In this document: in pieces, positions 18,249 through 28,086 of the stretch
Layout: each line of letters opens with the position of its first letter
Position numbering within the stretch: the first letter of the stretch is position 1
NCBI GenBank assembly: GCA_027489965.1
Contig: JAIXZA010000084.1
Location: 1-64,000 of the forward strand
Length of the DNA: 64,000 nt
Direction of reading: 5' to 3'
Source: Verrucomicrobiaceae bacterium
GTDB taxonomy: Bacteria; Verrucomicrobiota; Verrucomicrobiia; Verrucomicrobiales; Verrucomicrobiaceae
The notes under the pieces: generated by a model
Told to the model about the DNA's origin: nothing
Database searches by the model: none
What the model saw: the letters and a program-made list of their open reading frames with translations, nothing else
Program-made: the position numbers and the translations under genes

Positions 18249-19007
18249 ATGAAACGTGACACATCATTTGGCAGAAACAGTGGAATCGCTCTGGTGCTCC
18301 TGCTTTCACTGACCAGCTGTGTCACGTCACCGTTCTACGATCCTGTCCCAAAGCAGCCTGCGGCACTCAGGCAGCACATCGTGGATCGGATCGCCATGAT
18401 CGTAACTCTGCCCCCTCAGCAGGCGGCTAAGCTCATGCGTCAGTCGAGCCTGAATTCATCTCAGCCCGTCTCTGTGAGCACCGCCACGCCAATCGGCCCA
18501 AATGGCCTGCTACTGACGGCTGCACACGGGGTGAAAGGCATGAGTCCAAATGATGTCACCCTGGTTTATTATTCCCCGACAAGGCACAATCGCCGAGGCC
18601 AAGCACGAGTACTGTGGAGGGACGAGCGTGCGGATTTGGCGCTCATTCAGGTCTCATTTCCCACGCCCTCTTATTACTCATGGACACCCCGTGATCGCAC
18701 CCTGCCAGCCGGCACCCGCGTGATCCACGGCGGACTGGCGACAGGTCCAAAAGCGCAGGTCGGCCAGCTGCTAGAATCACTGGCAGGCACAGGCCATTTT
18801 GCGCGCCCTTGGGTTCGGCATAGTCTGCGCCTCCAGCCGGGTGACAGCGGAGGCCCGCTTCTGGCTACAAGCGGCGAACTCATTGGCATCAATCGTGCGG
18901 TAGGCTACGTCGGAGTCATGGATACCAGCTTTTTCACCGAATCCCAAAGCACCCGGCCTGATCCGGCAAAAATCAACTCGCTGATCGCGGGGATGTCTGC
19001 TCATTGA
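18249..19007 (+). CDS. Trypsin-like serine protease lipoprotein
   Basis: A 252-residue envelope protein. The signal peptide ends in a lipobox (SLTSC), so it should be lipid-anchored. The chymotrypsin-fold triad is complete: His in LLLTAAHGVKG, Asp in RADLALIQV, Ser in QPGDSGGPLL. There is no PDZ domain. It follows pfkA by 15 bases, and its stop overlaps the possible TTG start of the next lipoprotein gene. Together with 19601 and 20569 it forms a run of three trypsin-fold proteins. Likely periplasmic housekeeping protease; targets unknown. Confidence 0.87.
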   Translation: MKRDTSFGRNSGIALVLLLSLTSCVTSPFYDPVPKQPAALRQHIVDRIAMIVTLPPQQAAKLMRQSSLNSSQPVSVSTATPIGPNGLLLTAAHGVKGMSPNDVTLVYYSPTRHNRRGQARVLWRDERADLALIQVSFPTPSYYSWTPRDRTLPAGTRVIHGGLATGPKAQVGQLLESLAGTGHFARPWVRHSLRLQPGDSGGPLLATSGELIGINRAVGYVGVMDTSFFTESQSTRPDPAKINSLIAGMSAH

Positions 19008-19018
19008 GAAAACTCGAC

Positions 19019-19450
19019 ATGCATCCCTTCCTCAAAAAATTGCCACTCCTCCTAGCGGTCTGGTGGACGCTCACCAGCTGCCAGGTTTCTCGGGACGCCT
19101 TTGAGCTAGGGGCCACCCAAGCCAACTCAAATGGCCTCATGTCTGTACGCTCAGCACCGCCTACGATTGGCTTTCGCCGCTTGCAGGCATATTCGGGATT
19201 GAATCCAGCGATCAAAGTCTTCGTGCAAGCCAAGGGCTATCCTGATTTCATCATCGAGCAGCGGAAGCTGGGGAAAATGGCGATGGTGTGTTTTTATCCC
19301 AAAAAAAATCAGGCCTACATGATCCAGACACTGCTGAATCTTCCTGAAGAGACCCAAGTGCTTGGCCCCGAGCCCATCGGTGAAAAAGACAAACGTCTCT
19401 TTAAAGCCATCCGCGAGGTGGAAAATGCGGCATCAGCTTATGGGCAATAA
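19019..19450 (+). CDS. Small lipoprotein of unknown function
   Basis: About 143 residues from ATG 19019; an in-frame TTG at 19004 would overlap the upstream stop (TTGA). The signal peptide ends in a lipobox (TLTSC). The mature part is basic and compact (YPDFIIEQRKLGKMAMVCFYPKK...) with no family I recognise. Its position directly after a protease lipoprotein suggests co-expression and perhaps an accessory role, which is inference only. Confidence 0.7.
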   Translation: MHPFLKKLPLLLAVWWTLTSCQVSRDAFELGATQANSNGLMSVRSAPPTIGFRRLQAYSGLNPAIKVFVQAKGYPDFIIEQRKLGKMAMVCFYPKKNQAYMIQTLLNLPEETQVLGPEPIGEKDKRLFKAIREVENAASAYGQ

Positions 19451-19600
19451 GCAGCTGGGCCTGTGAATGATTTTTTCTGTTGGGTTGCAGACTTTCTAGA
19501 GAAAAAGGTCTTACAGGATCTGATTGACCTATTCTGACTTGCCAAATACGGAACCTTTCCAGACATTACCGGATCTCGACAGACGTACTCTTTTGCCGTC

Positions 19601-20572
19601 ATGCGCTTCATTCTTCCCGCGATTCTTCTCAGTATCTGCTGCCAAGCACAGATTGTAGAGAATCCATCGGCACGGACGACGATCTCAGATCTACTCAAAA
19701 CCCAACAAAGCGTGCAGTCGCAGCTATCGCGCGTGCGGCCAGCCGTCGTCGCCATTCAGACGAATGATGGCACGGCCAGTGGGGTCATCATTTCTGAAGA
19801 TGGCCTGATCCTCACCGCGGCTCATGTGGCGGAGAAGCCGGGTCGCCAAATGCGTGTCATTTTGCAGGATGGTAAGCGCGTGATCGCCACCACACTGGGA
19901 CTGGATAAATCTGCCGATGCTGCCCTGATGCAGCTCAATGACAACGACCTCAAATGGCCCTGCGTCAAAGTGAGTCGCGAAGTCCTGAAAACAAAGTCAG
20001 GGCAGTGGTGCTTCGCCCTCGGTCATCCGGGCGGTTATGACAAAGAACGCGGCGTGGTTTTACGTGTCGGGAAAATCGTCAAACAAACCGCCAACTCCCT
20101 GCAAAGTGACTGCGTGCTCATGGGCGGAGATTCCGGCGGACCCCTTTTTAATCTCGAAGGTGAAGTCATCGGCATTCACAGCCAAATCTGGGAGGAGCGG
20201 GATCAAAACATGCATGTCTCCATGGCACCTTTTTTCCGCTCCTGGGATGATTTAAAAAGCAGCCAAATCATCCACGTCTGGGGCACTGGTAGTGGCGGAT
20301 ATCTAGGTGTCGAAATTGGCTCGGAAAAAGATGCGGCAGGCATCAAAGTGAATCGAGTGGCCAAAGGCAGCGCTGCTGAACGTGCTGGTCTTCAGCTAGG
20401 AGACGTCATCCTCAGCCTAGACGGCGAGTCGGTGCAATCAGAGGCCCAGTTTTTGAATGCCGTGCGTGCCCGAGCTGCGGGCACTCAAATTCAAATCCAA
20501 GTCCAGCGCTCGGGTAACCAGATCGACCTGAAAGCCATGCTCGGTAGCTTACCCAAGGAGGATGCTGCATGA
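19601..20572 (+). CDS. HtrA/Deg-type serine protease with one PDZ domain
   Basis: A 323-residue exported protein (signal peptide MRFILPAILLSICCQAQ). Trypsin-fold domain about 40-215 with full triad: H75 (LTAAHVAEKPG), D106 (KSADAALMQL), S178 (MGGDSGGPLF). One PDZ domain spans about 228-318 (GYLGVEIGSEKDAAG..., GSAAERAGLQLGDVILSLDGE). It has a single PDZ rather than the two of DegP, so it is closer to DegS/HhoA layouts. Probable periplasmic quality-control or signalling protease. Its last codon overlaps the start of the next gene (ATGA, 20569-20572), indicating translational coupling with a dead paralogue. Confidence 0.92.
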   Translation: MRFILPAILLSICCQAQIVENPSARTTISDLLKTQQSVQSQLSRVRPAVVAIQTNDGTASGVIISEDGLILTAAHVAEKPGRQMRVILQDGKRVIATTLGLDKSADAALMQLNDNDLKWPCVKVSREVLKTKSGQWCFALGHPGGYDKERGVVLRVGKIVKQTANSLQSDCVLMGGDSGGPLFNLEGEVIGIHSQIWEERDQNMHVSMAPFFRSWDDLKSSQIIHVWGTGSGGYLGVEIGSEKDAAGIKVNRVAKGSAAERAGLQLGDVILSLDGESVQSEAQFLNAVRARAAGTQIQIQVQRSGNQIDLKAMLGSLPKEDAA

Positions 20573-21594
20573 GCTGGCGAATCACCCTTTTGATGTGTGC
20601 TACACTAAGTTCGGCAAAGGCTGACTTGCGCGCCCCCTTGACTGCCTCAGAGCGCACCAACGGTGCTCAAACTTTGGCTGCTGTCTCAGCTCTCGAGAAG
20701 CGGATTCAGATCATGGCAGCTCCGGTGATCGATGCAGAAGGACTCACCCTTAGCACGGCCTCATGGGTCGGTTCAGAAGGATACTTCCTCACCAAAGCCA
20801 GCGACACCCCGAAACTAGAAGAGTGTAAAGTCCTCATCAGTCCCAGCGTCACTGTCGCGATTCGCGAGATCCATCGCTCAGCCGCTCATGATCTCGTTTT
20901 AGCTCAGGCGGTGGGAGTAAGCGGACTGCCAACGCTTATCTTTGAACCCAAAGCCTGCCCCACTCGCTATGGCCAGTGGCTAGCGGCACCGGTTAAAGGC
21001 GGCAAAGCCGTGCGTATCGGTGTCATTAGTGCTCAGCGTCGAAAGATCCCTGGTGGCGGTGCAGCCATGGGGGTGCGCATGGATGAAAAAACCAATAGCA
21101 AAGGCGTGCGCATTGCCGGAATCGCTGAGGACAGCCCTGCGGCGGCCGCCGGTCTCTTGGAAGACGATGTGCTGCTTTCTCTGGATGGACAAACACTCAA
21201 TTCCTATCAAAGTGTGCACGATCTTGTCCGTGATCGCCAGCCCGGTGAGCAGATCGAGATCATCTATCGCCGTTCAGGAAAGGTGGCCAAAGTGCAACTC
21301 CGTCTGGCCAGCCGCAGCAAGATCCTGCAAAATTGGGAAGGCGAAGATTTTGCCAACGGAGGCATCTCCATTCGCACGGACAACTTTGCTCAAGTCATCC
21401 AGCATGACTTGCCTCTCTCTCCTCAGGACATGGGCAGCCCCTTGTTTGATCTTGAGGGTCACTTGCTTGGCATCAACATCGCCCGTGTCGATCGCATCAC
21501 TACCTTTGCTTTACCAACGGAAATCTTTTGGCCTTCCTTCCTTCCGCATCTTGAGGCCGACCGACATCCGCCCAAAGCGGTGAAGGCCAAGTGA
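20569..21594 (+). CDS. Pseudoprotease: inactive trypsin fold with an inserted PDZ domain
   Basis: A 341-residue exported protein (signal peptide ending near SSAKA). Aligning by eye to the upstream HtrA, the catalytic His is replaced by S78 (EGYFLTKASD for DGLILTAAHV), Asp108 is kept, and the nucleophile Ser is replaced by M288 (QDMGSPLFDLEG for GDSGGPLFNLEG), so it should not cleave. The PDZ domain (about 165-247, with SPAAAAGLLEDDVLLSLDG) lies between the two halves of the C-terminal barrel rather than after it; the barrel resumes at about 260 and ends with MGSPLF...LGIN. Translationally coupled to the active protease at 19601. It is probably a regulatory or substrate-binding partner, which is inference. 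Confidence 0.85.
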   Translation: MSWRITLLMCATLSSAKADLRAPLTASERTNGAQTLAAVSALEKRIQIMAAPVIDAEGLTLSTASWVGSEGYFLTKASDTPKLEECKVLISPSVTVAIREIHRSAAHDLVLAQAVGVSGLPTLIFEPKACPTRYGQWLAAPVKGGKAVRIGVISAQRRKIPGGGAAMGVRMDEKTNSKGVRIAGIAEDSPAAAAGLLEDDVLLSLDGQTLNSYQSVHDLVRDRQPGEQIEIIYRRSGKVAKVQLRLASRSKILQNWEGEDFANGGISIRTDNFAQVIQHDLPLSPQDMGSPLFDLEGHLLGINIARVDRITTFALPTEIFWPSFLPHLEADRHPPKAVKAK

Positions 21595-21692
21595 GTCCTA
21601 TCTTTTAAAGCGCGGACCCATTGAGCGGCTTGGATCAAGATTTGCTGTTGGATTTCAAAGCGTCGCTATTTACTTGGAAGCAATCGTTGAGT

Positions 21693-23171
21693 TTATTCGA
21701 GCTTCGTCCTCTCCAGCGCTTGATTCCAACCTGCGGTCAGCGCTTTTCTCTGCGAAGCTTTCATGCTGGGCAGGAAGCGGCGTTCAGCTTGCCATTGAGT
21801 GGCAATGTCAGACGGGTTTTTCCAGTAACCGATGCCCAATCCAGCGAGATAAGCCGCCCCAAGCGCCGTGGTTTCTGTGACGACGGGCCTAACCACCGGC
21901 ACGCCAAGGAGATCAGCCTGAAATTGCATGAGCAGGTTGTTGTTGCTAGCACCGCCATCGACACGCAATTCCCGAAGTTTCACCCCTGCGTCGGCCTGCA
22001 TGGCGGTGAGGATGTCGGTCACTTGGTAAGCGATTCCTTCCAATGCCGCTCGGGCGATGTGGGCCTTGGTGGTGCCACGGGTGATGCCAGACATCAGTGC
22101 CCGTGCGTGTGGATCCCAATGCGGGGCACCGAGCCCTGCAAAAGCGGGCACGAGATACACGCCGCCCGTATCGGGCACTTGCGCTGCTAGCGGCTCGATC
22201 TCAGAGGAATGCTTGATGATTCCCAGGCCATCTCTCAGCCATTGAACAACGGCTCCGGCGATGAAAACACTGCCTTCCACGGCATATTCAAGAGGACCGT
22301 CTCCGAGTTGCCAAGCCACGGTGGTGAGTAACTTGTTTTTCGAGGTGATCTTCTTGGTGCCCGTGTGCATGAGCATGAAGCACCCTGTGCCATAGGTGTT
22401 TTTGACCATGCCGGGCTTGGTGCAGACTTGGCCAAACAACGCTGCCTGCTGATCTCCGGCCATGCCAGCAATGGGGATTCGGCCGCCGAGAAGCGTAGTC
22501 TCTCCAAAGAAACCGCTGGAAGGTTTCACTTCAGGTAAGGTGCTGGCGGGTATGCCGATGAGCTTCATGAGCTCCTTATCCCAGCGACCTTCCGTGATGT
22601 TAAACAGCATGGTTCGTGAAGCATTGCTGACATCGGTGGCATGGACGAGACCGCGCGTTAGATTCCACAGCAGCCAGGAGTCAATGGTGCCAAAGGCTAG
22701 CTGTCCTGATTTAGCCAGAGTCTTGGCTTCAGGATTGTTTTGGAGAAACCAGCGCATTTTCGTGGCCGAAAAGTAGGCATCCACGACCAGACCCGTTTTC
22801 TCGGCAATCATCGCAGCGGCGCCTTTAGCCTTCAATTGATCACAGAAGCCAGCCGTGCGCCGATCCTGCCAAACGATGGCCTTGCCGACTGGTTTTCCCG
22901 TCTTCTTATCCCAAGCAACGGTGGTTTCCCGCTGGTTCGTGATGCCAATAGCAGCAATGTCCTTGGCCGTGAGTTTGGCCTTTTTCAGCACTTCTTTGGC
23001 CGTTCGGAGCTGTGTCTGCCAGATTTCCTCCGCATCATGCTCTACCCAGCTGGGTTTCGGATAATGCTGGGTAAACTCCCGCTGCGCCGTTGCGACGACC
23101 CTCCCCGCCTGATCAAAGATAATGCTGCGGCTGCTCGTCGTGCCCTGATCCAATGCGAGGATGTATTTCAT
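21693..23171 (-). CDS. glpK: Glycerol kinase
   Basis: A 492-residue cytoplasmic FGGY-family kinase phosphorylating glycerol to sn-glycerol 3-phosphate. Seen: [15 protein letters not shown] (phosphate 1), [22 protein letters not shown] with glycerol contacts, [36 protein letters not shown] (phosphate 2) and the adenosine motif [23 protein letters not shown]. Length is typical. No glpF or glpD is adjacent. A strong inverted repeat lies 58-95 bases upstream. Confidence 0.97.
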   Translation of the reverse strand: MKYILALDQGTTSSRSIIFDQAGRVVATAQREFTQHYPKPSWVEHDAEEIWQTQLRTAKEVLKKAKLTAKDIAAIGITNQRETTVAWDKKTGKPVGKAIVWQDRRTAGFCDQLKAKGAAAMIAEKTGLVVDAYFSATKMRWFLQNNPEAKTLAKSGQLAFGTIDSWLLWNLTRGLVHATDVSNASRTMLFNITEGRWDKELMKLIGIPASTLPEVKPSSGFFGETTLLGGRIPIAGMAGDQQAALFGQVCTKPGMVKNTYGTGCFMLMHTGTKKITSKNKLLTTVAWQLGDGPLEYAVEGSVFIAGAVVQWLRDGLGIIKHSSEIEPLAAQVPDTGGVYLVPAFAGLGAPHWDPHARALMSGITRGTTKAHIARAALEGIAYQVTDILTAMQADAGVKLRELRVDGGASNNNLLMQFQADLLGVPVVRPVVTETTALGAAYLAGLGIGYWKNPSDIATQWQAERRFLPSMKASQRKALTAGWNQALERTKLE

Positions 23172-23228
23172 GCCGCCGATTCTTCACATCAACGCGGGGA
23201 TGACAAGCTGGATTGCAATGGGAACAAT

Positions 23229-23266
23229 CAAGTGATCCACAAAACAGCAGGATTGTGAATCACTTG
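23229..23266. promoter_or_regulatory. Long inverted repeat between asd and glpK
   Basis: CAAGTGATCCACAA (23229-23242) pairs with TTGTGAATCACTTG (23253-23266): a 14-bp stem with one wobble and a 10-base loop. No T-run follows in either direction, so it is not a classical intrinsic terminator. It could end asd transcription or be an operator for glpK, whose start is 58 bases away on the same strand. The choice cannot be made from sequence. Confidence 0.55.
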
Positions 23267-23286
23267 GATGCTGGGTCGATCTCGAA

Positions 23287-24312
23287 TTAGATCAAGCACT
23301 CAGCGATCTGAACCGCATTCAGCGCGGCACCCTTGAGGAGCTGATCGCCGACGATCCAGAAGGACAGGCCATTATCCAAGGCACAGTCGAGGCGGAGGCG
23401 GCCGACTGCACAGTTATCACGGCCCGCGATGTCGAGGGCGAGAGGATACTGCTTGTTGGCTGGATCGTCGATGACGTCCAGACCGGGAGCCTTGCTGAGG
23501 ATCTCGCGGGCGGTGGCCAAATCGACGGGCTTTTCAAACTCGGCGCTGATGGCGATGCTGTGAGCGCGGAAGACGGGAATACGAACGCAGGTGACGCTGG
23601 CGCGGAAGTCCGGGTGGTGCATGATCTTGCGCCCTTCGTTTTCCATCTTCATTTCTTCCTTCGTGTAGCCGCTATCCAGGAACGAATCCACATGCGGGAT
23701 GGCATTGAAGGCGATCTGATGCGGATAGACGGTCGGCTTGGAGTCCAGCTTCGCGGCATCCCAGGCGCGGTTTTCACTGGCCCATTCGCGGGACTGTTTG
23801 GCGAGTTCCTCGATGGCTTGTGCGCCTGTGCCCGAAACGGCCTGGTAGCTGCTGGCGATGATGCGTTTCACCCCAAAGGCCTGATGCAGGGGATAGAGCG
23901 CCATGAGGGAGATGGCGGTGGTACAGTTTGGATTGGCAATGATGCCCTGATGGTTTTTGACGTCAGCCCCATTGATTTCAGGCACCACGAGCGGGACCGT
24001 TGGGTCCTGGCGGAAGTAGGAGGAATTATCCACCACTACGGCACCAGCTTTCACTGCATGGGGGGCGAAATCACGCGAGATACCGCCACCGGCACTGAAC
24101 AGAGCAATGTCCACACCGGCGAAGCTGTCGGCTGTCAGTTCCTTGATGGTCACGTCTTCACCTTTGAATTTCATCGTCTTGCCAGCGCTGCGGGCACTGG
24201 CGAGAAGGGTGAGCTGGCCGACGGGGAATCCGCGCTCTTCGAGGCAGCGCAGCATTTCCACTCCCACCGCTCCGGTGGCACCGACGACGGCGACGTGTTT
24301 CAGGTTACTCAT
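23287..24312 (-). CDS. asd: Aspartate-semialdehyde dehydrogenase
   Basis: A 341-residue cytoplasmic enzyme of the lysine/threonine/methionine/diaminopimelate pathway. ATG 24312 (MSNLKHVAVVGATGAVG) is preferred; the frame runs 13 codons further upstream without family character. Seen: NADP loop GATGAVGVEMLRCLEERGFP, FSAGGGISRDFAP, ANPNCTTAIS with the catalytic Cys, SYQAVSGTGAQAIEEL, and the substrate His region RIPVFRAHSIAIS. The length and NCTTA signature fit the Gram-positive-like/Asd2 branch. It diverges from transketolase across 198 bases. Confidence 0.96.
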   Translation of the reverse strand: MSNLKHVAVVGATGAVGVEMLRCLEERGFPVGQLTLLASARSAGKTMKFKGEDVTIKELTADSFAGVDIALFSAGGGISRDFAPHAVKAGAVVVDNSSYFRQDPTVPLVVPEINGADVKNHQGIIANPNCTTAISLMALYPLHQAFGVKRIIASSYQAVSGTGAQAIEELAKQSREWASENRAWDAAKLDSKPTVYPHQIAFNAIPHVDSFLDSGYTKEEMKMENEGRKIMHHPDFRASVTCVRIPVFRAHSIAISAEFEKPVDLATAREILSKAPGLDVIDDPANKQYPLALDIAGRDNCAVGRLRLDCALDNGLSFWIVGDQLLKGAALNAVQIAECLI

Positions 24313-24510
24313 GGTTGTATTGGTTCTTAGTTGGGGAAAAAGGGCGCGCAAAGTAGGGGGGATCTGTGGGAATGCAAGGGGCTCAGTCTTCTTCTGCCGC
24401 TAGTTTTCTTCCTTGAAAAGCCACCTCACGCCAGTAAAGAACCAGCCCGTGCGCTGGGCCGCCTCTCGCGCTGCATAATATCCATCACGCACTTCGCCTT
24501 ACAATCTCTC

Positions 24511-26487
24511 ATGAATAAAGCCCTCCTCGCTCAAGCTGCCAATGAAGCCCGTGGTCTCGCCATGGATGCCGTTCACAAGTGCTCCTCAGGTCATCTCGGC
24601 CTTCCTCTCGGCTCGGCTGAGATCGGTGCCGTTCTTTTTGGTGAAAGCCTCCAGTGTGACCCAGCCGATCCGAAATGGCTGAATCGTGACCGTTTCATCC
24701 TGAGCGCAGGTCACGGCTCCATGTTCATCTATTCTTGGCTGCACCTGAGTGGTTACGCCGTGAGTATTGATGATGTCTCAAAGTTCCGTGTCCTCCACAG
24801 CATCACCCCAGGTCACCCAGAGTTCCATGAAACCCCAGGCGTGGAATCCACTACTGGCCCACTCGGTCAGGGCATTGGCAATGCAGCTGGTTATGCGCTT
24901 TCTGGCAAAATGGCAGCCGCCAAATACAATACGGCTGACCACACGATCATCGACAATCACATCATCGCTCTTGCTGGCGACGGCTGCCTTCAGGAAGGTG
25001 TGGCCCGTGAGGCGATTGCCTTTGCTGCTCACAACCAGCTCGATAATCTCATCGTCATCTATGACTCCAATGATGTGACTTTGGATGCCATGGCCAAAGT
25101 GACTCAGAGTGAGGACGCACAAGCTCTTTACACAGCTCTCGGCTGGGAAACCGTGACCATCGACGGTCACGATCTGGAGGCCGTCAGTGCCGCCGTCGCC
25201 GCAGCTAAAAAGAATGACAATGGCAAGCCAAAGATGATCATCGCCAAGACGATCATCGGTAAAGGCATCCCCGAAGTCGCTGGCACCGCCAAAGGCCACG
25301 GAGAAGGTGGCGCTAAGTTCGTCGATTCAGCTAAAAAGGGTCTGGGTATCCCTGAAGGCACTCATTTCTATGTCAGCGACGCGGTGAAAACCTACTTCGC
25401 CGACCTTAAAGCCAAGCGTGCTGCCGCTCATGCGGAATGGAAAGTTACCTTTGCTGCCTGGAGCGCTGCCAATGCAGGCCTGGCCGCTGAACTGGACGCC
25501 GCCCGCAATGGCAGCCTGAAGGCCGAAGATCTCCTCAAGGTGATCCCTGAATATCCAGCCGAAGGCAAAGCCGCGACTCGTAACAGCGGTGGCGAGATCA
25601 TCAATCATCTGGCCAAAGCGGTGCCAAATCTGATCACTGGCAGTGCCGACCTCTTTGGTTCCACGAAAAACTACATCACGGGTGGTGGTGACTTCAGTGC
25701 AACCAATCGCACGGGTCGTAATATTTGGTTCGGCATCCGCGAGCACGCCATGGGAGCTATCTGCAACGGGATCGCTTACGACGGTCTTTTCCTCGGCAGC
25801 TGCGCCACTTTCTTGGTTTTTGCTGACTACTGCCGTCCAAGCATTCGCTTAGCTGCCTTGGCCAAACTCCCAGTCACCTACATCTTCACGCATGACAGCG
25901 TCGGCGTCGGTGAAGATGGCCCGACTCATCAACCGGTCGAGACCGTCAGTGGTCTGCGCGTGATTCCGAACCTCGACGTCATCCGCCCTGCTGATGCCGA
26001 GGAAACTGCCGGTGCTTTTGCGGCTGCCTTCAGCCGCGCTGATGGCCCGACCCTGCTCGCGCTTAGCCGCCAGGATCTGCCTCATCAGGGTGGAGCCAGC
26101 GCAACGGCGCGCCGTGAAGGCACGCTCAAAGGCGGCTACATCCTCGTTAAGGAAACGGCTGCTCTTGAAGCCATCGTCATCGCTACCGGATCGGAAGTTC
26201 AGTGGGCTGTCGAAGGTGCCAAAGGTAAGCCCAGCGTCCGCGTCGTCAGCCTTCCATGCTTCGAGCGTTTTGATCGCCAGGACGCTGCTTATCGCGAGTC
26301 CGTCTTACCAGTAGCCTGCACCAAGCGCGTTGCCATTGAAGCCGGCGTCTCCGGCCTCTGGTGGAAATACGTTGGTACCCAGGGTCAGATCATCGGTATT
26401 GATCGCTTCGGCATCAGCGCCCCAGGAAACACCGTCTTCAAGGAGCTTGGTATCACCGCCGAAGCTGTGGCGAAGGCGCTGGCCTGA
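24511..26487 (+). CDS. tkt: Transketolase
   Basis: A 658-residue thiamine-diphosphate enzyme of the non-oxidative pentose phosphate pathway. The start at 24511 ([15 protein letters not shown]) is chosen over an upstream 60-codon extension that lacks similarity. Seen: [38 protein letters not shown], ThDP/Mg motif [22 protein letters not shown]...[25 protein letters not shown], and the pyrimidine domain [17 protein letters not shown] followed by [18 protein letters not shown]. Both halves are fused as usual. A strong terminator follows at 26519-26554. Confidence 0.97.
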   Translation: MNKALLAQAANEARGLAMDAVHKCSSGHLGLPLGSAEIGAVLFGESLQCDPADPKWLNRDRFILSAGHGSMFIYSWLHLSGYAVSIDDVSKFRVLHSITPGHPEFHETPGVESTTGPLGQGIGNAAGYALSGKMAAAKYNTADHTIIDNHIIALAGDGCLQEGVAREAIAFAAHNQLDNLIVIYDSNDVTLDAMAKVTQSEDAQALYTALGWETVTIDGHDLEAVSAAVAAAKKNDNGKPKMIIAKTIIGKGIPEVAGTAKGHGEGGAKFVDSAKKGLGIPEGTHFYVSDAVKTYFADLKAKRAAAHAEWKVTFAAWSAANAGLAAELDAARNGSLKAEDLLKVIPEYPAEGKAATRNSGGEIINHLAKAVPNLITGSADLFGSTKNYITGGGDFSATNRTGRNIWFGIREHAMGAICNGIAYDGLFLGSCATFLVFADYCRPSIRLAALAKLPVTYIFTHDSVGVGEDGPTHQPVETVSGLRVIPNLDVIRPADAEETAGAFAAAFSRADGPTLLALSRQDLPHQGGASATARREGTLKGGYILVKETAALEAIVIATGSEVQWAVEGAKGKPSVRVVSLPCFERFDRQDAAYRESVLPVACTKRVAIEAGVSGLWWKYVGTQGQIIGIDRFGISAPGNTVFKELGITAEAVAKALA

Positions 26488-26518
26488 TTCATCGCTTAGA
26501 TCTCCAAGGATCTCATCA

Positions 26519-26554
26519 AAACCTCCCGTCGCCCAAAAGCACGGGAGGTTTTTT
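26519..26554 (+). terminator. Intrinsic terminator of tkt
   Basis: ACCTCCCGT (26521-26529) pairs with ACGGGAGGT (26541-26549) around an 11-base loop, extended by A-T pairs and followed by six T residues (26549-26554). It lies about 32 bases after the transketolase stop. Confidence 0.9.
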
Positions 26555-26557
26555 GTG

Positions 26558-27028
26558 ATGAACTCGCTAGGCTGTGGAGTTTGCTTTGACGTCCCCTATC
26601 CCCAAGTTCTGGCGAACGAAGCTAAGGCGGGCGAAGATCTAAAGGAAAGACTGGAGACTTGGCGGACTTTGGGTATTACCTGCGTTCCCCAAATGCATAC
26701 AGACGATTCGAACGACACAACACTCCCTGGCAGCTACGATGCTGAGGTGGTTGAAAGTGTGTGGCAATCGGCTCAGGTTGTGCCTGGGAACGATCCGCAA
26801 GTTTGGCGGAAAGATGAATTTGGTGCATGGATTCACCGGCGGGATTACCGTCGGCGGCACAGTGAATTCGGTTGGGAGATCGCTGACTATGGCTATCGAA
26901 TGCGGGCTACAGGCCTCACATCACTGCGGCCCATGCAGTGGCAGAATCATGTGGACTTTCAGGTGGCCGCACGGCATCAGGCCGTGATTAGTGCCGATGG
27001 CCTACGCAATGCTCGAAGGCTAGTCTAA
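26558..27028 (+). CDS. Degenerate HNH-like protein
   Basis: A 156-residue frame starting four bases after the tkt terminator. The middle resembles the HNH-endonuclease-like family of the type DECGAWIxRxDYGxRxSxYGWEIDHI...NLRPLQWxNN: here DEFGAWIHRRDYRRRHSEFGWEI and TSLRPMQWQNHVDF are present, but the expected DH metal/catalytic pair after GWEI is replaced by ADYGYR. The catalytic His appears lost, so it is an inactive or repurposed copy, or a decaying gene. A CVPQMH segment precedes the domain. Its stop overlaps the tail of the convergent gene by four bases. Confidence 0.5.
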   Translation: MNSLGCGVCFDVPYPQVLANEAKAGEDLKERLETWRTLGITCVPQMHTDDSNDTTLPGSYDAEVVESVWQSAQVVPGNDPQVWRKDEFGAWIHRRDYRRRHSEFGWEIADYGYRMRATGLTSLRPMQWQNHVDFQVAARHQAVISADGLRNARRLV

Positions 27029-28080
27029 AACGTCTTTAATTCCAGATCACCACAGTCTCTGCAGCGTGCTGTGGGATCACGAAACTGGGCAGAACACTGT
27101 GGACAGTAAGCCATGGAGCCAGCCTGTTTTTCTGGGATCTCTAGCATCTGCTCTTCGCCTATATTTTGGGCTTGGAGAAAGGCTGCCAGGGCACGCTTTT
27201 GCAGGGCTGTGGATTGAGCAGTTGAGTGTTGTAGAGATTTCCAGAAGAGGCGCAGTAACTTCAGTTTTTCAGCATCGCCCATTTCGGAGATGGCTGCCAA
27301 AGGATGCGCTTCGGGGGACAGGGCTTCACAAAGGTGATCTGCTGCCCGCATGGCATGTTGCGGAAGAAAGGCGCAGGCCACCATTTTCCAGAACCGATGC
27401 TTTAAAGGATGGGCTAGGCGTCCACTAGCTCGCCAAAAAAGCGCTGCTTGAATCCACTGAAGGCTGATCAAAGCCGCCGCAGCATAGAGTACTTCGTGGC
27501 CATCTCCATAGCGGCGATAAATCACGGTGATGACGCCAAAACAGGTGACGAAAATAATCGTCCCAAAAAGTCTCAGCAGGCGCGTCTGATTGGAAACCTG
27601 CTTCATGACAGCGCTTAGTGCTGCGCTGTTGAGGCTGTTTGTCGTCAGTTTTAGAAAGTCCTTTTCCCTGGCGGCTTCAGGCGACTTTTTCCAGCGCTGC
27701 AGCCGTTCTAGCCAGGCTTTGGCGCTGCTCTGATTGATGCAGTGCAGTTGATGCCCGGTGGTCAGGATCAGCATTGTGCCATCTAAAGTGGGCTGAACAC
27801 TCTCCCACGGCAAGATTTGGTGATTGGAGTTTTGCTGATCCAAAAGCTCCAGACCATCAGAACAGGGCGCGAGCTCCCAACAACGCAGATTTCCAAAAGC
27901 CTGTAAAGGCGGCAGGATGGGGAGTAGAATCAAATGTCTGCCTGCAAAATTGAGAGGTAAAAAGGGTCTGCTTAGCCCGCTGCGGGATGTCCATAACCAA
28001 GCGGACTTGGGCTGGAGTCTGAGACTCTCGACCAAATATAGGAGCAAAAAAAGAGTGAACAGCCACTGCCCGTCGGTCAT
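27025..28080 (-). CDS. Membrane protein with C-terminal zinc ribbon, unknown function
   Basis: A 351-residue protein not assigned to a family. Hydrophobic segments lie near residues 5-20, at about 168-185 (LFGTIIFVTCFGVITVIY) and just after (VLYAAAALISLQWIQAALFW). The N-terminal half, about 25-140, looks like a PH-like beta domain (LPWESVQPTLDGTMLILTTG). The C-terminus carries CPQCSAQFRDPTARCRDCGDLEL, a CxxC...CxxC zinc ribbon. It lies six bases after the DUF2167 gene on the same strand, so the two are probably co-transcribed and may act together at the membrane. Confidence 0.7.
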   Translation of the reverse strand: MTDGQWLFTLFLLLYLVESLRLQPKSAWLWTSRSGLSRPFLPLNFAGRHLILLPILPPLQAFGNLRCWELAPCSDGLELLDQQNSNHQILPWESVQPTLDGTMLILTTGHQLHCINQSSAKAWLERLQRWKKSPEAAREKDFLKLTTNSLNSAALSAVMKQVSNQTRLLRLFGTIIFVTCFGVITVIYRRYGDGHEVLYAAAALISLQWIQAALFWRASGRLAHPLKHRFWKMVACAFLPQHAMRAADHLCEALSPEAHPLAAISEMGDAEKLKLLRLFWKSLQHSTAQSTALQKRALAAFLQAQNIGEEQMLEIPEKQAGSMAYCPQCSAQFRDPTARCRDCGDLELKTF

Positions 28081-28086
28081 GGCAGA

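Noticed and set aside
24331..24510. N-terminal extension of transketolase
   Set aside because: These 60 codons lack similarity to the enzyme and overlap the promoter space shared with asd; ATG 24511 matches the normal family start.
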